Below, in pieces: positions 1 through 5,983 of a stretch of 15,834 nt of DNA. Source of the DNA: Minisyncoccota bacterium (lineage in GTDB: Bacteria > Patescibacteriota > Minisyncoccia > Minisyncoccales > PEYH01); NCBI GenBank assembly GCA_028713795.1, contig JAQTNP010000002.1, positions 1-15,834 of the forward strand, given 5' to 3'. The notes below the pieces were generated by a model, which did not search any database, was not told the DNA's origin, and worked only from the letters and a program-made list of their open reading frames with translations. The translations under genes were made by a program, and so were the position numbers. How positions within the stretch are numbered: position 1 is the stretch's first letter; every line of letters begins with the position of its first letter.

Positions 1-577
1 CGATAAAAAGCCATTTGAAAAGTCCTTTATCATTCCAAGGAATGCTGCCAGAGAGATAGTAAATTTATTCGGAGGAATAGGGGGAAATATTAAAATATAT
101 TTTTCAGCCAATCAAGTTATGTTTGAATCAAGATTTTCGGAAATAGACAGCCCACAATCTCAATTAATTTCCAGACTAATTGAAGGAGAATTCCCAAATT
201 ATCAGGAAATAATTCCAAAAGATTTTAAAACGCAGGCTAATGTTTCTCAGGAGCAATTGCAAAAAAGCATTAAAGCGGCCGGTATTTTTGGAGGTAGGGG
301 CAATGAATTGATATTGGCGGTTGATTCCAAAAAAGGGCAGATAGATATATCAGCTCAAGATTCAGAAATTGGAGAAACTAGTGTTTCTGTGGCAGCAAAA
401 ACAACAGGAGACAAGACGAGCGTTTGTTTCAATCATAAGTTTCTACTTGATGGAGTAATGAAAACCAGAGGGAAAGATATATTTATTGGTTTAAATGGAG
501 AGGGCGGCCCAGGAGTTATTAAATCTGGAAGCGCTGATGATTTTCTATACATTCTGATGCCGATCAAATCAATATAA
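1..577 (+). CDS. dnaN: DNA polymerase III beta subunit (sliding clamp), C-terminal part
   Basis: The gene enters from the left edge; its frame is open from base 2 and gives 191 residues before TAA at 575-577. The product is the ring-shaped clamp that tethers DNA polymerase III to DNA. Visible hallmarks are the PR motif after a FI(I/V)P stretch near the window edge, the family-typical SRLIEGEFPNYQEIIP block (just after base 160), and a C-terminus ending in an LMP-type motif (YILMPIKSI), where clamps form the protein-binding pocket. The internal ATG at 119 is not the start, because conserved clamp sequence lies upstream of it. The next gene overlaps it by one base (TAATG), so the two are probably translated together. 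About half of the usual ~370-residue clamp is present; the N-terminal part lies outside the window. Identification is firm. Confidence 0.95.
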   Translation, partial: DKKPFEKSFIIPRNAAREIVNLFGGIGGNIKIYFSANQVMFESRFSEIDSPQSQLISRLIEGEFPNYQEIIPKDFKTQANVSQEQLQKSIKAAGIFGGRGNELILAVDSKKGQIDISAQDSEIGETSVSVAAKTTGDKTSVCFNHKFLLDGVMKTRGKDIFIGLNGEGGPGVIKSGSADDFLYILMPIKSI

Positions 578-873
578 TGTTTGAGCAGCTATCAAAAGCA
601 ATCAATAGAAGAAAAACTCTCTGGTCAAAGGAGAATATAGATACCAACCAGAGAGTTTTTAATGAATGGGAGAAAGTAATATTAAATGAATTTAGTCCCG
701 AGATGATTACCTTGGCAAAACCATATTCTTTCAAGAATAATAGGCTGACAGTATTTTTGAGAAACTCTGTTATTGCTTGCGAAATCCAAGCAAAAAAGGA
801 CAGAATTAAAAACAGTATTAACAGAAATATAGAGGGTATAAAGGTAAAAGAGATTATTCTGAAGGTTCGCTAA
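577..873 (+). CDS. dciA: DciA-like protein (DUF721 family), probable replicative helicase loader/operator
   Basis: This 98-residue protein has the DUF721 pattern: an N-terminal helix (LSKAINRRKTLWS), a conserved W in NEWEKVI (about residue 31), then a PYSFKNNRLTVFLRNSVIACEI core matching the family's 'p..l.ngrL.V.v.s..wa.eL' strand, and a C-terminal KVKEIILKVR strand. DUF721 was identified as DciA, the ancestral factor that works with DnaB helicase in bacteria lacking DnaC or DnaI. Its start codon overlaps the dnaN stop by one base, so translational coupling is likely, and the pairing with dnaN fits a replication role. The last 20 bases overlap the end of the convergent PBP gene. The assignment rests on pattern and context, since the family is poorly conserved at sequence level. 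Confidence 0.75.
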   Translation: MFEQLSKAINRRKTLWSKENIDTNQRVFNEWEKVILNEFSPEMITLAKPYSFKNNRLTVFLRNSVIACEIQAKKDRIKNSINRNIEGIKVKEIILKVR

Positions 874-2764
874 AGTATTTATCAGAAGCTAAATCCATTA
901 TATTGTGCCAGATAGGGCCGGCAACAGCAACTGCCGCCTTTTTTGCCATGGGTTCATTATTGTTGTTTCCAACCCATATTCCTACAACTACAGAATCGGT
1001 GTATCCAATGGCCCAATCATCTTTATAGCTATCAGTAGTACCTGTTTTTACAGATACTTTTTTATCAGCAAAGTATAGAGAAGAATTTCTGCCAAAAATC
1101 GGAGCCCTTGCTTCGTTATCAGACAAAACATTGTTTAACATCTGACAGGCTTCCTTTGTTGCTACTCTCTTAGCAATATTCTGTTTTTGACTAATAATAT
1201 TACCCTTATAATCTTCAATTCTCAATATGCTCCTAGGCGCATATTTTAACCCTTCGGAGGCAAATACTCCGTATGCTGAAGCCATATCTAAAAGCTTGAC
1301 TTCCCCGCCTCCAAGGACCAAAGAAGGCCCATATTCAGAGGATGGTTTGGTAAGTGTTGTTATACCGCAATCTCTGGCTGTTTCTATAGTATTTTTCATT
1401 CCAGCCATTTGCATAAAAACTTTGATTGAAGGAATATTTAACGATTGAGCTAAGGCCTCTCTCAAGGTTACTTCTCCCCTGAATAGTCCATCATAGTTTC
1501 TGGGTATATAGTCATTGCCTCCCCAGTTTCCAAAATTAGTTTGGATATCTAGTACTTTTGTATCGGCAGTGTAGCCCATTTCAAAAGCAGTTAGATAGGC
1601 GAATGGCTTTAAAGCAGATCCTGGTTGCTGGCCCAAGCCATATATGGCTACATTAACATCTGGCTCAAAAAGACAATTTGCTCCAGGAATACATTCCTCT
1701 GGGTATGGATCATCGAAATAGTCCCTGCTACCTATCATTGAAAGAATATCTCCATTATTGGGGTCAATTATGACAGAGGCAATATTGTTAGCATTATACG
1801 CCTTAATTGTTTCCTTACTGTTTTTTAATATCTTTTCTGTTTTTTCATGAATATCCCAATCGAGGGTAGTAATCACCTTTAATCCATTCTCTTTTAAATA
1901 ATCTTCGCCATACTGTTCTAAAAGATAATCCCTGACATATAAAACAAAATGGGGAGCCTTAATAGCAGTTTTCGGTTTCTCAAAAATTAATTTCTGCTTT
2001 AAGGCCTCTTGGTACTGTTCTTTAGTAATATATTTTTCATCAAGCATTCTAGAAAGGACGTAATCTTTTCTTCCCAACAGCGCTTCTACATTTTTACCGT
2101 AAGGAGAATAATAACTAGTAGCCTTAATTGCCGCAATAATTGAAGCTGATTCTGCCAGGGTCAGATCTTTCAGTTCTTTGTTGAAAAAATGTCTTGATGC
2201 TTCCCGGATTCCATATACATTGGTTCCTATCGGTATCTGATTTAAGTACCATTCAAGAATTTGGTTTTTTTCATAATTTCTTTCCAATTCTATCGTTAAG
2301 ACTAATTCCTTAATTTTCCTTCCAATACTTTTTTCTAGTGTTAAGAATGTAGAGCGGATTAATTGCTGAGAAAGGGTGGAGGCCCCGTATGTAGCTTTTT
2401 TTATCCTGAAATTTATTAATATTGACCTGAATATTCCTTTGATATCTACTCCGTGGTGGGTATAGAAATTCTTATCCTCTGTGGCGATCAAAGCATTAAT
2501 TACATTTTGAGGAATATCTGCTAACTTAACATATTCTCTTTTCTCCTCTCCATAAATTGTATATAGCAAAACCTTCCCTGTTTTATCATATATTTTGGTT
2601 GGCTGAGCTAATTGCCTTTCTTCAAAAAGTTCTGGCCTTGGAAGATCTTTAGAATAATATACAAATAATATCAAAGCAAAAAACATACAGAACAAAAACC
2701 CAACCCCTAGAAGCTTTAAAATTTTTAAAAGAAAGTTTTTATTTAAATTCTTTTTTATATTCAT
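854..2764 (-). CDS. Class A penicillin-binding protein (bifunctional transglycosylase/transpeptidase)
   Basis: A 636-residue peptidoglycan synthase of the PBP1A type. A short basic N-terminus precedes one membrane anchor (about residues 14-37). The GT51 glycosyltransferase domain shows EDKNFYTHHG with catalytic Glu96, GASTLSQQL (127-135), RKIKE (149-153) and QILEWYLNQIPIG (168-180). The transpeptidase domain shows the SxxK motif SALK (Ser383, Lys386), SLN (441-443) and KTGT (573-576). All catalytic motifs are intact, so the protein should polymerise glycan strands and cross-link peptides outside the membrane. Length is normal for a compact PBP1A without C-terminal extensions. The gene stands alone between a hairpin upstream and the convergent dciA gene, which it overlaps by 20 bases. 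No Shine-Dalgarno sequence precedes the ATG; a 15-bp palindrome abuts it. Confidence 0.96.
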   Translation of the reverse strand: MNIKKNLNKNFLLKILKLLGVGFLFCMFFALILFVYYSKDLPRPELFEERQLAQPTKIYDKTGKVLLYTIYGEEKREYVKLADIPQNVINALIATEDKNFYTHHGVDIKGIFRSILINFRIKKATYGASTLSQQLIRSTFLTLEKSIGRKIKELVLTIELERNYEKNQILEWYLNQIPIGTNVYGIREASRHFFNKELKDLTLAESASIIAAIKATSYYSPYGKNVEALLGRKDYVLSRMLDEKYITKEQYQEALKQKLIFEKPKTAIKAPHFVLYVRDYLLEQYGEDYLKENGLKVITTLDWDIHEKTEKILKNSKETIKAYNANNIASVIIDPNNGDILSMIGSRDYFDDPYPEECIPGANCLFEPDVNVAIYGLGQQPGSALKPFAYLTAFEMGYTADTKVLDIQTNFGNWGGNDYIPRNYDGLFRGEVTLREALAQSLNIPSIKVFMQMAGMKNTIETARDCGITTLTKPSSEYGPSLVLGGGEVKLLDMASAYGVFASEGLKYAPRSILRIEDYKGNIISQKQNIAKRVATKEACQMLNNVLSDNEARAPIFGRNSSLYFADKKVSVKTGTTDSYKDDWAIGYTDSVVVGIWVGNNNNEPMAKKAAVAVAGPIWHNIMDLASDKYFSEPSE

Positions 2765-2778
2765 ACAATATTATTGTA
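2764..2778. repeat. 15-bp palindrome at the PBP start codon
   Basis: TACAATA-T-TATTGTA is a perfect inverted repeat with one central base. Its edge base is the A of the PBP ATG on the minus strand. On that strand it contains TACAAT, a -10-like hexamer 8 nt before the ATG, but I find no good -35 at the right distance. It could be a promoter/operator or only an AT-rich coincidence. Confidence 0.4.
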
Positions 2779-2780
2779 GG

Positions 2781-2811
2781 AAATCCCCCCTATTTTTGAT
2801 AGGGGGGATTT
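2781..2811 (-). terminator. Hairpin terminator after the small acidic gene
   Basis: A perfect 12-bp inverted repeat (AAATCCCCCCTA paired with TAGGGGGGATTT, 7-base loop at 2793-2799) lies five bases past the TAA of the acidic mini-gene on the minus strand. Six consecutive G-C pairs make it by far the strongest local hairpin. On the minus strand the 3' U-run is short (AUUU then CC). On the plus strand it is followed by TATTTTTA, so it may work in both directions. It separates the acidic mini-gene unit and upstream operon from the PBP gene. Confidence 0.75.
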
Positions 2812-2815
2812 ATTT

Positions 2816-3004
2816 TTACATATCTTCGTCTTCGCTTGCCCAGTCGTCGTCTAATTCCTCTGATGGAGTTTCTACCCCTTCTTCTCCAGCTGCTTCTTCC
2901 TCTGACCAATCTTCTCCTCCCTCAGTTTCATTTAAAATATCTTCGTTGTAATCCATAAAATTTTTTAATTTTATAATTGGCACGACCTTTTGGCCTATAT
3001 GCAT
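2816..3004 (-). CDS. Small, extremely acidic hypothetical protein
   Basis: The frame is open for 62 codons and no known domain is recognisable. From Met17 (start at 2956) the product is 46 residues, of which 22 are Asp or Glu and none is Lys or Arg. Two Trp lie in acidic settings (EDWSEEE and DDDWASEDEDM). Such a chain should be disordered and could mimic nucleic acid or bind a basic protein; that is inference. The start is uncertain. The ATG at 3004 lies only one base past a consensus -10 box, so RNA from that promoter would begin at or inside this codon. This favours the ATG at 2956 or the GTG codon at 2983. Read-through from ruvC could still use 3004. A private promoter and a terminator five bases after the stop argue that this is a real gene. 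Confidence 0.6.
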   Translation of the reverse strand: MHIGQKVVPIIKLKNFMDYNEDILNETEGGEDWSEEEAAGEEGVETPSEELDDDWASEDEDM

Positions 3005-3005
3005 T

Positions 3006-3033
3006 ATTATATTTTGCCCAAAATCATTGTCAA
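3006..3033 (-). promoter_or_regulatory. Consensus sigma-70 promoter for the acidic mini-gene
   Basis: On the minus strand a perfect TTGACA (3033-3028) is followed after 16 bases by a perfect TATAAT (3011-3006). It begins three bases past the ruvC stop codon. Predicted transcription starts near 2999-3001, giving an RNA of about 210-220 nt to the hairpin at 2781-2811. Two exact consensus hexamers at near-ideal spacing make this one of the strongest promoters in the window. Confidence 0.8.
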
Positions 3034-3035
3034 GA

Positions 3036-3524
3036 TTACTTTTTGCACTTTAGTCTTTGGCTGCAGCAAATTGCTATACCTAAAGCATCTGCTGCATCGT
3101 CGGGTTTGGGCAAATCATCAAGATCCAGAATTGACTGAATCAATCTCTGTATTTGTTTTTTTTCAGCTCTTCCATATCCGGAAACAGCCATCTTAACTTC
3201 TACCGGAGAATATTCTACAACAGGGATTTTCTTTTTTGCAGCGGTTAAGATTATTACTCCTTTTGCCTGAGATACAGTAATTATTGTTTTCTGATTTTTA
3301 AAAAAGAATATTCGCTCAACAGCCAGAATATCTGGCTTATACTTATTTATTATTTTTGATAGTTCTTTCTCAATTTCTTTCAATCTTTGTCCATCTGATT
3401 TTCCAGGAATAGTAGTAATGCAGCCGTATGCCAAACATTGCAAATCATTTTTGTTTTTAAAATTTACTTTTATTAAACCGTATCCGGTTGTTGCTGTACC
3501 GGGGTCTATCCCTAGAATTATCAT
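3036..3524 (-). CDS. ruvC: Holliday junction resolvase RuvC
   Basis: A 162-residue endonuclease that nicks the two strands of a Holliday junction brought to it by RuvAB. The N-terminus MIILGIDPGTATTGYGLI carries catalytic Asp7. LAVERIFF supplies Glu70, and the C-terminal PDDAADALGIA supplies Asp143 and Asp146, so all four metal-binding acidic residues of the RNase H-like fold are present. GYGRAEKKQIQ matches the family's DNA-binding region. Length is normal. It is the last gene of the minus-strand operon and starts two bases after the yebC stop, with no Shine-Dalgarno, so it probably depends on coupling to yebC. The stop is followed within three bases by the promoter of the acidic mini-gene. 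Confidence 0.96.
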   Translation of the reverse strand: MIILGIDPGTATTGYGLIKVNFKNKNDLQCLAYGCITTIPGKSDGQRLKEIEKELSKIINKYKPDILAVERIFFFKNQKTIITVSQAKGVIILTAAKKKIPVVEYSPVEVKMAVSGYGRAEKKQIQRLIQSILDLDDLPKPDDAADALGIAICCSQRLKCKK

Positions 3525-3526
3525 AT

Positions 3527-4252
3527 TTATTCTTTAAGGTTGGAATAGAAGTTCTGAACATCTTCGCTATCATCTAGGGCTTCAAATAATTTTTCAGCAG
3601 CTGTTTTGTCATTCTCACTGACAGATATTTCTTCGTTAGGAATCCATTCTAGTTCAGAGGAAAGGATTTTTATATTTTTCCCATCAAAAGAATTCTTCAA
3701 CTTTTCCGTATCATTTGGTTTTGTGTGTATTTCCAAAACATCATCCCTCCAGACGACATTCTCAGCACCTAACTCTATTGCCTCTAACTCCAAATCATCT
3801 TTATTTATTGAGGGATTGTCTTCTAAAGAAATTCTTACTACTCCTTTTTGCTGAAACTGCCATCTTAATGATCCTTCCTGGGCAAATTTTCCATTTCTTT
3901 GATTTAATATCTGTTTTATCTCCAGCATTGCCCTATTCTTGTTATCAGTAATCCCTTCAATAATAATGGCAATCTTTCCAGGGCCGATTGCTTCATACAG
4001 GAACTCTTCTAGTTTTGTTGCGTCCTGTCCGCCAGCAGCTTTTTTAACAGCTCTTTCTATTGTATCGCTGGGCATGTTAAATGATTTTGCTTGTTCTATT
4101 GCAACTTTTAACTTTGAATTGATTTCGGGATCAGTTCCTGCTTTAGCGGCAATTGAAATCATGCGATTAAGTTTAGAAAATATCTTTGATCGCTTTTTGT
4201 CTTCTAATCCCTTTTTGTGTTTTATTCCTGCCCAATGGCTATGTCCAGACAT
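3527..4252 (-). CDS. yebC: YebC/PmpR family protein
   Basis: A 241-residue protein starting with the family signature MSGHSHWAGIKHKKG, followed by KIFSKLNRMISIAAKAG, then NMPSDTIERAVKKAAGG (about residues 59-75) and YEAIGPGKIAIIIEGITDN (about 86-104). Length is normal for the three-domain YebC fold. The family was long annotated as a transcription regulator; more recent work on some members shows a role at the ribosome on difficult proline-rich stretches. Which applies here cannot be told from sequence. The yebC-ruvC order is widespread in bacteria and is preserved here, with a 2-base gap to ruvC and a 6-base gap from the lamin-tail gene upstream. No Shine-Dalgarno is visible before the ATG. 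Confidence 0.95.
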   Translation of the reverse strand: MSGHSHWAGIKHKKGLEDKKRSKIFSKLNRMISIAAKAGTDPEINSKLKVAIEQAKSFNMPSDTIERAVKKAAGGQDATKLEEFLYEAIGPGKIAIIIEGITDNKNRAMLEIKQILNQRNGKFAQEGSLRWQFQQKGVVRISLEDNPSINKDDLELEAIELGAENVVWRDDVLEIHTKPNDTEKLKNSFDGKNIKILSSELEWIPNEEISVSENDKTAAEKLFEALDDSEDVQNFYSNLKE

Positions 4253-4258
4253 GTTTTT

Positions 4259-4849
4259 TTAATTCTTGATATTATATTTTTTAGGCCTCAAATTCAAGTA
4301 TAGAATAAATACGGTGGCAAGAGAAGATGCAAATATTCCTAAAAGAAATACTTTTAAAAAAAATGACAGATTTTTTTCATCATCTCTGCTTATTTCTATA
4401 TCAGACAGAATAGCTTCTTTCGCCTCAATGAAAGAATTTTCCTTGCCAGGAGTGCCGTTGATCAGAAAACTAGTCTGCCATCCGTTTTCGCTTCTTTCCA
4501 TGGTTCGCTTGGTTTCATTATCCCCAGCGGGCCATCCTGAAGAAAAGTTCTGCTCGCCAATGATATTATTGGAAGAATCTAAAAGAGTCAAGCGATTGCC
4601 TGTATTTTTTAGATTTCCTTTCAATTTGTCTTTATGGACGACAAGAAAAGATTTAGATTGAATAGTTCCTGAAAGTAAAGTTTTTGTGTCATCAATTAAC
4701 AGAACCCAACCATTAATATTAATAGGGGATTGGTCTTGATTGTATAATTCAACCCATTCATTTCTCCAATTTTCTGTATCTCCCATCCAAGCAATCTCAT
4801 TTATTAATATAGTTGGCTCCATTGCCAAAGCAAAAAGTAGGTTTATCAT
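4259..4849 (-). CDS. Lamin-tail-domain (LTD) protein with C-terminal membrane anchor
   Basis: A 196-residue protein. Residues about 12-135 resemble a lamin-tail domain: ILINEIAWMGD, NEWVELYN, INGWVLLIDD, LLSGTI and a late GTPGKEN. This Ig-like fold is common in predicted surface proteins of Parcubacteria. Residues 162-185 form a hydrophobic membrane segment followed by a basic tail (LRPKKYNIKN), so a cytoplasmic C-terminus and an outside N-terminal domain are likely. The possible signal segment at the N-terminus (INLLFALAM) is unusually short, so export is uncertain. The ATG overlaps the ruvB stop (ATGA), which implies translational coupling. The role is unknown, and its place between ruvB and yebC does not obviously explain it. 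Confidence 0.8.
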   Translation of the reverse strand: MINLLFALAMEPTILINEIAWMGDTENWRNEWVELYNQDQSPININGWVLLIDDTKTLLSGTIQSKSFLVVHKDKLKGNLKNTGNRLTLLDSSNNIIGEQNFSSGWPAGDNETKRTMERSENGWQTSFLINGTPGKENSFIEAKEAILSDIEISRDDEKNLSFFLKVFLLGIFASSLATVFILYLNLRPKKYNIKN

Positions 4850-5835
4850 ATCAGCCTGTTTTTCTTCTTTAAATACTGATAAGCGGCTTCGCTTACCATT
4901 CTCCCTCTGGGAGTTCTTCTTAAGAACCCGAGCTTTAAAAGGTATGGTTCATATATTTCCAAAAGATTATCTTCTTCTTCAAATACAGTAGCTGCCAGGG
5001 CTTGCAATCCTACTGGTCCGCCATTAAATTTCTGTATTATTGTCTCAAGAATTTGGCGATCAGCTTGTTCCAATCCGAATTGATCAATTCCCAAAGAATC
5101 TAATGTTTTTAATGCAATACCTGCATCTATCTTTTTTTTATTCTCCATTTGGGCAAAATCTCTAGATCTTTTTAACAATCTGTTGGCAATTCTCGGGGTG
5201 AATCTTGAACGACTGGATAATGTTTTAATCGCCTCGTCTTCAATATCAATTCCTAGAATTGCGGCAGAATTCTTAATTATTTTCCCAATCTCCTCTTCGT
5301 TATAGAAATTCAACTGAAAAATAGCGCCGAATCTACTGCGCAAAGGAGAACTTATCCCAGCTATTTTTGTTGTTGCTCCTATAAGGGTGAATTTTGGAAG
5401 TTTTAAATTTAAAGTCCTAGCCATAGGGCCTTTCCCTATTATCAGATTAAGATGAAAATCTTCAAGAGAAGGATACAGTATTTCTTCACATACTCTGTTT
5501 AGTCTGTGAATTTCATCGATAAATAGTATGTCTCCTTGGTCAAGGTTAGTAAGGAGGGCTGCCAGGTCTCCGGGTCTTTCTATGGCGGGGCCAGAAGTCA
5601 CCTTAATTTCTTTGCTTGCTTCGTTAGATATGAGATAGGCAAGGGTTGTTTTCCCTAAGCCAGCGCTTCCGTGAAAAAGAAGATGCTCAGGCGGTTCATT
5701 TCTTTTTTTTGCAGCACCCAAAATGACCTTTAAATTAGATTTTACCCTTTCCTGGCCAATATAATTATCCCACGACCTAGGCCTGAGGGCATTATCTAAA
5801 AAGTCATCTCTTGTCTGTAAATGCTTGACATGCAT
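4846..5835 (-). CDS. ruvB: Holliday junction branch-migration ATPase RuvB
   Basis: An AAA+ motor that, with RuvA, drives Holliday junction branch migration. From the ATG at 5835 the protein has 329 residues, normal for the family. It shows LRPRSWDNYIGQ (17-28), Walker A GSAGLGKT (56-63; the usual form is GPPGLGKT), Walker B FIDEIHR (105-111), sensor 1 GATT (153-156), the SRFG arginine finger (Arg168), sensor 2 TPRIANRLL (213-221), and a winged-helix end with GGPVGL, YEPYLLKLGFLRRTPRGR. The frame is open to 5955, but those 40 extra codons have no RuvB similarity and coincide with a structured RNA on the other strand, so 5835 is chosen. No Shine-Dalgarno is seen. The stop overlaps the LTD gene start (ATGA). 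Confidence 0.96.
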   Translation of the reverse strand: MHVKHLQTRDDFLDNALRPRSWDNYIGQERVKSNLKVILGAAKKRNEPPEHLLFHGSAGLGKTTLAYLISNEASKEIKVTSGPAIERPGDLAALLTNLDQGDILFIDEIHRLNRVCEEILYPSLEDFHLNLIIGKGPMARTLNLKLPKFTLIGATTKIAGISSPLRSRFGAIFQLNFYNEEEIGKIIKNSAAILGIDIEDEAIKTLSSRSRFTPRIANRLLKRSRDFAQMENKKKIDAGIALKTLDSLGIDQFGLEQADRQILETIIQKFNGGPVGLQALAATVFEEEDNLLEIYEPYLLKLGFLRRTPRGRMVSEAAYQYLKKKNRLI

Positions 5836-5853
5836 AATAATATCTGTTATGAT
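5825..5853 (+). promoter_or_regulatory. Strong sigma-70 promoter of the structured RNA
   Basis: On the plus strand, TTGACA (5825-5830) and TATGAT (5848-5853) are separated by exactly 17 bases. The -35 lies inside the first codons of ruvB and the -10 just upstream of them. Transcription should start near A5860/G5861, exactly at the foot of the terminal helix of the structured RNA. No plus-strand protein gene follows, so the promoter appears dedicated to the RNA. Confidence 0.8.
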
Positions 5854-5859
5854 ATAGGA

Positions 5860-5982
5860 AGTCCCTGATTGAAAAGGGATTTTCCCTAGATTAAGGATGG
5901 CTGAGTTTCGGCACGGCCTTTCCTCGGGAAAATCCTGGTCTAGCGCCCAGCGCACAGAAATTCCAGTCAGGGATTTTAAGTT
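5860..5982 (+). ncRNA. Candidate stand-alone structured RNA, family not recognised
   Basis: About 120 nt between pilB and ruvB, antisense to that operon. Pairings: P1 5862-5871 with 5964-5973 (10 continuous pairs); hairpin a 5876-5886 (GGGA/UCCC); P2 5887-5898 with 5932-5942 (11 pairs, one bulged A at 5894); hairpin b 5899-5918 with a UUCG loop at 5907-5910; hairpin c 5919-5931 (UUUCC/GGAAA); hairpin d 5943-5953 (GCGC/GCGC). P2, b and c meet in a three-way junction with no unpaired base. P1, a, P2 and d form an outer junction with single-stranded ACAGAAAUUC at 5954-5963. Five pairs are G-U on the plus strand and would be A/C mismatches on the minus; the reverse holds only once. Start and end are approximate: the promoter predicts ~5860, and P1 is followed by UUUU-AAG-UUUUU. 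I see no SRP, RNase P, tmRNA or 5S signature. Confidence 0.7.
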
Positions 5983-5983
5983 T

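Noticed and set aside
1227..1448. Plus-strand open frame within the PBP gene
   Set aside because: Shadow of the transpeptidase domain coding sequence; no start signal or domain.
2990..3196. Plus-strand open frame across the ruvC end
   Set aside because: It is antisense to ruvC and to the acidic gene, with no recognisable protein pattern; likewise the other antisense frames inside yebC, the LTD gene, the DHH-like gene, the kinase and holA.
5836..5955. Forty-codon N-terminal extension of RuvB in the open frame up to 5955
   Set aside because: It has no RuvB similarity, is rich in residues that merely translate the paired arms of the RNA on the other strand, and RuvB of normal length starts at 5835.
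5859..5976. MITE-like element with terminal inverted repeats
   Set aside because: The 10-bp ends are inverted repeats, but I see no flanking duplication, and the inner helices plus dedicated promoter fit an RNA gene better. A genome copy count would settle it.
5860..5980. Reading the structured segment as a minus-strand RNA (5S-like GCCGAAACUCAG and RNase P-like GAGGAAAG strings are visible there)
   Set aside because: The minus strand loses pairs in P2 and hairpin b, lacks a promoter, and the rest of neither RNA can be found; the short matches look accidental.
5860..5982. SRP RNA, tmRNA or RNase P on the plus strand
   Set aside because: No GGAA-capped SRP loop, no tRNA-like ends or tag frame, and too short for RNase P.
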